Below, one piece after another: positions 38,201-47,200 of a DNA stretch of 64,000 nucleotides. The position numbers were made by a program, and so were the translations under genes. Location: positions 117,793-181,792 of the forward strand of contig JBBHKE010000918.1 in the NCBI GenBank assembly GCA_037447655.1, read 5' to 3'. Below the pieces are notes generated by a model. It was not told the DNA's origin, made no database searches, and saw only the letters and a list, made by a program, of their open reading frames with translations. This DNA is from Zygnema cylindricum (taxonomy: Eukaryota > Streptophyta > Zygnematophyceae > Zygnematales > Zygnemataceae). Positions within the stretch are counted from its first letter, which is position 1, and each line of letters begins with the position of its first letter.

Positions 38201-41200
38201 GTATCTTGTTTTTTCTGTCGTTCTCCTTTAAAGTTTAATTTCCAACGAGAAAATCTTTTACCGTACGATAAAATTGCTTTTACCACAATATAATGAACGT
38301 CATCTTCATACATTGAAATGTAAGCCATTTTTCTCGTCATTAGTATTCATTTTGGCGTTTTCCTATTTTCGACCCATGGGCACGTAAATCCAGCTCATCA
38401 AAAAACTTTATCGAAAGTCACCTCGCGGGGTGATTTTAGTTGAAGTATCACTCGAACAACGAATGAACAATCGTCATAGCACGCGTCACACGAGTGGGAA
38501 ATATTTAACGCGAAATAAGGTACTAGATATTTCTTTCCCTGCCCGGCACGAGCATGTACAAGAAAAAATCATGTACAAGAAAAAATTGCAGGGGTCTTAG
38601 ACAAATGGGTCCTTTGAAGAAGTTTACGCCGTCAGCGCCTCTACCTCTACCTCTCACACCATCGGTGTCATCTTGCACTTTTTCAAATGAAATAGTACAA
38701 TGCTGGTATGAAATGAAAGAGCATTGGAAGATATTTATTTTGATTACCGTTGGGCATATTTTGATCGAGTGAGAAACGTCAAAAAAACAATATCGGAAAG
38801 CCATGGCCGAAATCTCTTGATTAGGGAAGTCGACATTGTCACAAGTTAGCATGACGTCACAATGTCACAGAACCCTAATCGTATGAAATGTCACAAAAAA
38901 CTAAATGTATAAACGTTGTTTTTGTAGACGTCACCAACTGTCAGAAGTTTAGTAGTCGTCTTCAATCATCACAAGTTGCACCCACGTCTAGAAACCTCAC
39001 ATTTTAAAGTTCCAATTTCATTTTCGAACATTAGAACGCTTCAAAAAGCTGTACGGCGAATCTTCACAAAAATCCAAATTACTACTTCAAATTCCAGGCT
39101 ATATGGACACATACCATAACTTTTAGTAGTTTGGCCTACGTTTTATACACAGTATCGTTTACTTTTGTTTAAGTTTGCGTCGTTACTTAAAATGAGTCTA
39201 AGTTCAATGTGACGCTTTTAGAAATAGATTTCGAGGTTCAATCTGGTGGCTAAGTTAGAAATGCCTAGCTTGTGAGAGAGTTAGTATAATTATCAATGTA
39301 GAATCAATGTGTAAGAAATATGTAAGAACTAATACAAGTACATTTTTACTGAGTCGAAATCTTGTCTCTAACTATGATTCTGAGCATCCAATGTATGTAA
39401 TGTGAGTTGGTTGATGCGTGATTTGAGTTTAATTTTTCTTCCGTGAGAAATTTTAACATTTTGTGCGAATTCCGATTGAGTATCAATACTATCAAGATCT
39501 TTTTGTAATACTCACTCTCATTTTCTTTGTTAAATCTTTCTTAGAATTCTATTCCCGTACTGCAAATTTTGCCGCGTCATATGCAATGGCTTTTATGGGT
39601 GCAGTCGTAAACAATGAAACTCTCATCGCTAAAGACTATTAAAGAACAAAAGCATTAATTATGGAAGAAATGGCACTAGTATGATGCATTGGTTACGCAT
39701 TTTTCAGAAGTTTAGACCTACTAAATATCTCCACAATTTGTTTCGGCAAATAATTTTTGCAAGCTCGACTTTTGCTCTGCCCAAACGGTTAGGAAAAAAA
39801 GTACAAATCGGTGCACAATATTGGTATAAAAAAGACGGCAGAATATGTTGACTGATTTTGACTACTCAAAATTGATTTGTTTATCTCACGTCCAACTAGA
39901 ATTTTACCGCAGTAGTCAGATTTTTGCAGGTGAATCGTGTGGAACTGAAATGAGATTAAAAAAAAAATCGGAAGCAAACAATAGAAGCGAATAACTTACT
40001 CAGAACCAAGTTAACTCAACCCATTTCTGGCTCATCACAGCATACAACCATTTGCCGTGATACTTTGGACTAATTGGCAAAACACATTTTACTTAAGAGA
40101 TTTTCTCAAATCCCAAACTCATAAAAATCAAATAAATCTTCTTTACCTTATTCTGGTAAATTCGAGTAAAGCACAAAATTAAACGGACAAATGCGCTTCC
40201 AAAAACACAGGCGGAGAGGCGCGGTTCTATAAAACAAAAATTCAAGGTGCATGAAACAACTGACACTACGACTTGAACCAAAACGTGTGTACGAAACGAA
40301 TTAACAACTATCAAACAGTACCGTGTGTGGGATTCAACCCTCGAATAGAAACAAGCACAAAACAAGTCAACCCTTAACCAGATTATTAATATGTCATACG
40401 CTAACAAGAACTAGAAGCAAAAAAGTGTGCTCCACAGCAGACGGGAGGTTCTTCTCATTATCACAACTCAACCATAGAAACTGTACCTTCATAATCGGGC
40501 AAGAGCATGAGGCGCATGCATCTTATGGTCAGTTTAGTGTATCTTGATTTTTCAAATCTGTCCCGTATATAAGATGTTAATAAACCAACTTGCCCATCCG
40601 ATTCCACGCTACTATCCGAACAACTGAGTCTTTGTATTTACTTTTGTTTGGTCATTGCTGTTCGTAAAACAACCTTTTATCTGACTTAAAAATTGGCCCA
40701 ATGACTCAACAACTTTAGGTTCATTACCAGCCTTCCTCCACCCATCGATGTTAGAGTTAATATCACTAATTCAGGAATCACAAAACAGTGTTAACAACTA
40801 TATAAGAAAGTGGACTACAATCTGCCACATCCCTTTGCACAAAATTTGTATTATAAACTCTAATTTCGCATTAATACTAATAACTCCATAACTCTAATAG
40901 CGATGGGTGAGTGTAGTGATGTAGGTTAGGACTTTCTTACATGTGTACATTGTAAAAAATTTTGAGCACGTCCGTTCGAGAAGTGCTGTCAATATTGTAT
41001 CCAAAAAGTGCGGCAACAATATTAAACATGTCTTCAAATCCATGGTTTTTCACGAATTTGCTTGTCAAGCACGAGTCAGCCGACGTGGCAAGAAAAGCCC
41101 TACCAATAGCATAACGAAAGGATTCTTCTAAGGTATTTTTTGGAAGTAACGACAACACGTCGAGGTTTAGTTGAGAATTGCTTTCCGGGGGAAGAGAAGT

Positions 41201-44200
41201 GCTAGGCGCAAGGTTCGGGGCAGAAGTGGTAGGTGCAGGACCAGGAGCAAAAATGCTAGAAGCAGGGAATGGAGCAGAAGTGCTAGGTGCAAGGCGAGGA
41301 GTAAGACTATTTTCTGCAAAAATGTACAACAGAGAAATGTAAACCTTTTTATTTGAACACTTTTCAACCATGGTGTTGGAGAGTTGTTAGAGGGTTATGC
41401 AGGTGTATACTAAACAAATACAGGTTAGATTTTCAGTAATGTATAGGGAAATAATGGTATTTATGTTTTGTATCCATGACATGTATTGGCATTGAAGTAT
41501 TGGTTAAAATAAATGATAAGATTTGTGGACATAGCACAACTAATTACCAGTATACCGATTTCTTTCTCTTAAGTACTGTAAAGACGGGTGGATATGCAGA
41601 TGATGAAATTAGGATGGCTTGGACAAAATTTTAATAGAATTGACATTTTATAGAGTGATTTGAGCTGAAAACATATTCAAGAGTAGAGAGAGTAGTGAGA
41701 GAAACTGCGGCCAAGGAAGTTCATGAAACGACAGTTGTGTAGCTCACTCCTCAAAAATAGTTCACCTCTCTTGATGTTTTAGAGGCATAGGGATTGTTTC
41801 GACCTTTTGAAGGATCCATAAACAAGCATTAGATAATGCAAAGCACACGGAAACAAACTGATTGACTCACACAAGCGTGAGCACTCCGCGGAAGACAATA
41901 TATTGCACGGGAATATATTCCACCAAAATTTTCTTAGAGAAAGATCAACCTTCGGATCTTTCACCTCTCCTATATTAAACACTTCAAACGCTAGATTATT
42001 AATCGTACATTTAACACGCAAAAAGCGTCGGCTCATTATGACGCCAATAATTGAACGCAATGTACCACAAGTACGACTCAAAACTACATTGACAAAGATT
42101 GCACCGAATCGTCACAAGACCATAAAAATGAACCACGACTTAACTGAAACCAAACAAGAATGTTACTCATAAAAGCACTAGATCGCGCGACGACTTATTC
42201 TACAATCGTACGTAAAATTCCCCCTCTCAATATGTGAACTTGTAATATGTCACATGACACCTAACTTAGGTCTCCTTTTCTCCAACAAGTCAAACAATAT
42301 ACCTTTCGTAATCATATCAGCAACCTCTTCCACAATAGATACTGATAAAAATTTGATCTGTTTCGTGGTCTCCAAATCACAAACAAAATGCCATTGAATG
42401 CGGATGTGCTTAGCGCTTTGTTTGCTTGTGAAAGATCGACTTCCACATCTAAATCATACGTCACTGTAAATCTCCAAACAACCAATCAAAATCCCCACGT
42501 CACCAAGATTTCTCCTCAATCTTTGCCAAGATTTCTAAAATTCAACCACAAACACAAAAAAAATAGCTTGATCTATTCCATTCATTTTTACGTAATCGTA
42601 GTAAAAACTGAGTCCCAACCATCTGTAAAAATTTGTATTACGTCAAAACTTTATTAAGTCGTAACTAACAAGTATGGAGCGCCTGTTTCAAGTGAGACAA
42701 GGACTTTTGTAGGCGCCATACTTTTATTTCTTTCAAAACAACTCTTTCTAGCTCCATATAAACCTCTACCCCCAAATTTACACTTAACGATACGATTTCC
42801 ACATCCATTTGATATACAAGTTTTTTGCTTGCAGCTGTGATAACAATAATCATCTTTAGTGGATCATATTTGCCAACCGGTGCATATGTTTCCATTTCAT
42901 CAAAACCTTTCTTTTGTTGAAATCCTTTACACAATAATCGAGCCTCGTAGTTCACAATATCTCCTAATGTACTAATATATGGTTTTTTACCTTTTAGGTA
43001 GGTTTTTTTCCTCAAATGCATGATTGTCAATTATCGATTGAAGCTCTTCTTCCCATGCTAGTAGCGATTTCTCTTCCAAATCGCACGATTAACGAGCTTT
43101 GGTGTAAGATGGGTCACTTAACAAGCTTTCACAAATTAATTGGTATAAGAGGAATTCCTCCTTTTTTTCCACAAAAATATATTAGAGCGAATTTTACATT
43201 TTCAGCTTTCCAGTCTAATGAAATGTGGACAACCTTTCCTCCTCAATAATACTCGAACTCCTAGATTTGGAAGGTGAACATTTCCGTGTGACCGAAGTCA
43301 TTTGGGAAATTTCGGTTACTTCTTATATTATACGATTTCAAATTTTGAAATTTTTTCACTTTTCCCCTCTTAACATTGGTGGCGGATTCTTGCTCAATGT
43401 TTGAATATAAATATTCAATGTTAAGAATTATATATTTTTTTAAAATCAAGACTGGCGTATCGTTTTGCCGACAATGAAAGCGTCGATAAAGGATCCTCTT
43501 GGCAATCCATGTTTCAAGATTTATCGATGACATAGAGGATTTGATTGTAGATCCGATAGAGGATCATTTTGGAGCTATCATTGACGAAATAACCGGACCA
43601 ACTTCGCAATGCAAATTTCCACCTTTTTTTATATTGAACATAAACAGTGGCACAAGTTGTAAGCTTACGGCATACTATGACTTGTATGTCGTTCTCTCTC
43701 TCTACACCGAATTTAGCCGCCGATTACAAATGCAATTGGCACTTAAAATGGCATCACCCCAAAGGTTGATATTTCGGCCAAATCCGTGAATCATGGAGCG
43801 CACCAATTCTTGCAGTGTACAGTTTTGTAATTTGATTCTTGCAAATAAGGTGCGATACATTGATGCCAATTTTGTTTACTATATGCATCGAAATTGGTAA
43901 TTTATCTGCCATTGTTTCATCCATTAGATTTCATTTTCTTTCGCATTGATATTCAATCATTACATGCCATTTTTGAAATCTGTCAAATGCATCAAAATTA
44001 TTTTTCAACAACCAAGTGAAATAAGAGAAATCGTCAAACGACCAAAATATTTTTATTTCCCCCAATTGATCCAAACTTAATGTAACCACAGATTAATGTG
44101 CAAAAGCTTGAACGGATGTCTTTCCCGAATCTGTCCCTTGCCACACCCCTCACATCAATAGATTTTCTCCCTCGTCACCAAATTGAAGCCTCTTAAACTC

Positions 44201-47200
44201 CCATTTTTAACCATGCGGCGTATGTTTTTCATCTTCACATATTTGGTAGCGCAGCTTATTACAAAAACCTCATAACTAAAGATGGAAAATTGGGTGCTTG
44301 CGTCATTTGCGACATTATTGTGGGTTAATCCCCAAATTCGAAAATGTATCAAATCTAATACCCATCAACCTCATCGTGAAATCACAACTCGTGACGACAT
44401 TATCAACGAAGCTCTTTTTATCCTAAAACTATTTTTTGATTATCATCTCATCCCTCTAACTTTTATTTTTCCTTCTTGGGACTGTCCAATTTTTAGTACG
44501 ACATAGTAACTGCACTACGAATCCTACTTGGAAGGTTCGCAACAACATCGCCCACACCCACATTGTTGGCGTTAAAGATCTACCTACCTTAAATTTTGTT
44601 ATGAAATGACCAAATATTGACAAGTGGCTCCTTGCAGCTACTCAGGAGTAAATAGCATTAATGACGAATAACACCTGTAGATTGTGGCCAAATGGTCATG
44701 CCATACGTTCAAAGTTGTTCTTCAAGATTAAAAGATTCGTCGAGGATCGATTGAACGATATAAACCTCGCCTCATGACAAAAGGTTGTTTGAATACAGAA
44801 GAGATTGATTATAACGAGTTGTTAGCACCAATTGTAAAATTTAATCCATTCGTGCAATTTTGTCTTTTGTTGGAATCTAAGATTGGGAGTTATTAACAGC
44901 TTAACGTGAAAACAAATGTTCTTCGCGACAATCTTGACGAGAGTATTTATACGAGCATGCCTCTAAATCGTTGGGATTCGTAAAAAAACATTTGTTTACC
45001 ACTTTCACGGAACTATCTATTGTCTTAAACAAACACCATGTGTGTGTCGCAAAACGCTTGTCACAGCTTTGCTAAAAGAATGATTAAGAGAATCAGTTTA
45101 AATCTTGGGATTTACTTGAATGGTGTAGGTGACAGTCTCATCATCACTGTTTCTGTTAATGATCTATTTTTGACAAGTTGTAGCAAAAAAAAACTACACA
45201 GTGAAAGAAATTTTGTCCTCTTATTGGCCTATAACAATGTTAGGAGACCTTCATTAATTTTTTGGAATTATGGTTTTACGTCACATGCGTGAACATATTT
45301 TGAGCATGAGTCAAGAGCATTACATCATGAGTCAACAACAGAAGAACATCAATCTCTTTGACCATTTTGACGTGGCTGATTGCATTCTTGTGTCTACTCC
45401 CGTTGGTCTTAATAGTACTGTTACAAAAATGTCCTCCTATGGGAATGCCCGAAAAGATATAACCTCTTTTTATTGCTCTATCATGCGGAAGTTGATGTAT
45501 GCCATGCTCGTTACTGGGTTGGATATTTGTATTGTTGTTTGTCTCGTATCTCATTTTTGTCATCGTGTTTCTCTAACTCATCTTCAAGCCGCCAAACGTG
45601 CAGTTTGTCATGTTCAAGGTAACATACATCTTTATCTCACCTTCCCACTTTCTCTTTCTCCTACCAACTCATCCTCTTCTCTTTTCTCCTCCATGGATTT
45701 CGAAGTTGGTGTAGAGGATTGGGCAACAAACCCAACAACCGTAGCTCTATTTCAGGTGATTGCTTCTTTTTTGGTGGAGGCGTTGTCTCATGGTCTCCCC
45801 GCAACCAAGTTAGGTTTGCTTTGTCCTCCACCAAAGTGGAATAAATTGCCGGCACCTTTGACACCAAAACAATTATTTGGCTGTAGACTCCACACCGATC
45901 TTTTTTTCCTCCCTCTTTGGCCACACCCACCTTTTTTTATTCTCAAGGAGCTCTCGCCCTCACGGAAATCCCATTCATCACATACGAACAAAACAAATTG
46001 ACATTCAATTTCATTTTACTCGTGATAAAATTGTTTATGGCACCGTTTCTTTCTCTCATTGTGCCACGGATTCTCAACTTGCCAATTTCCTCACCAAACT
46101 TCTCCCTCGCCTTTTGTTTCAAAAACACATTTTCAATGTCGTTCTTCGTGACTAGTCATGCTTCAATTGAGGGGGGGTATTAAAACTTTTTTAAAGCTCG
46201 TTTCAAAATTCACATCTCTTAAGTCTTAAACGCTACCTTGAAAGTACCAATAATTTATTATATCGTTATGTACTTGTTAGTGGCTTGTACATACCGTTGG
46301 CGGTATAGAGGGGTCCTACTGGTTTGTACATACCGTTGGCGGTATAGAGGAGTCTTACTGGTTTGTACATACCTTTGATGGTATAGAGGATTTTTTGTGA
46401 AATCTCTTTCTTTTGGGATTATTTTTGCCGTAACTAGATCTACCTACATTTGTTACGATTATAATTAGTTCTACCTCAAACCGCCTTTTCAGGTTTTCAG
46501 GTCTGTTGCTTTCCGATGAAGTCAACTTGTCTTTTGTGTAAAAATCATCTTTTGTCAAGGAAAAAACACTCTTTTGCCTTCATCTCTTTCCTTTTGTGAT
46601 TCGCCTATTTTTTTTCCTTTCTTTTTTTGGCCTCTTCAACATCATTTGTTTTTTCTTATCTTGGCTTCTCAATCACTAATTAATATATATTCAAAGGTTT
46701 ATAATGACACACGCATATACATACATGTAAGCATACACACGTGTTTTATCACATGTTTACCTTCATACATACATACATACATATGTGCTTATATATGTGC
46801 TATACATTTATACAATTTTAAATGCACACATAAGTGTGAACATATATAGATACATAAACATATACAGACATATAAACATGGATACACACGTACATACATA
46901 CGTAAATATCTACAAAGATATATACACACATAACAAAGAAATACCACAGACATATATGTATATATACATATAGACATAAAATAAGTGCTATAAACATCTA
47001 TGAATAAATTGCATACACATCTATATATATATATACATTAAATAAAAAACATCAAAATGTATACAAAATATACTTACAAAACATACAATGCATAAATATA
47101 ATTGAAGGAAATTTTGATTTTATTGATTTGCTGCTATTAGCTTATTTAAGGTTTGAAAGCTTTGCTCATCTTTCCGAGGATTTTTGTTTTTTATTATGAT

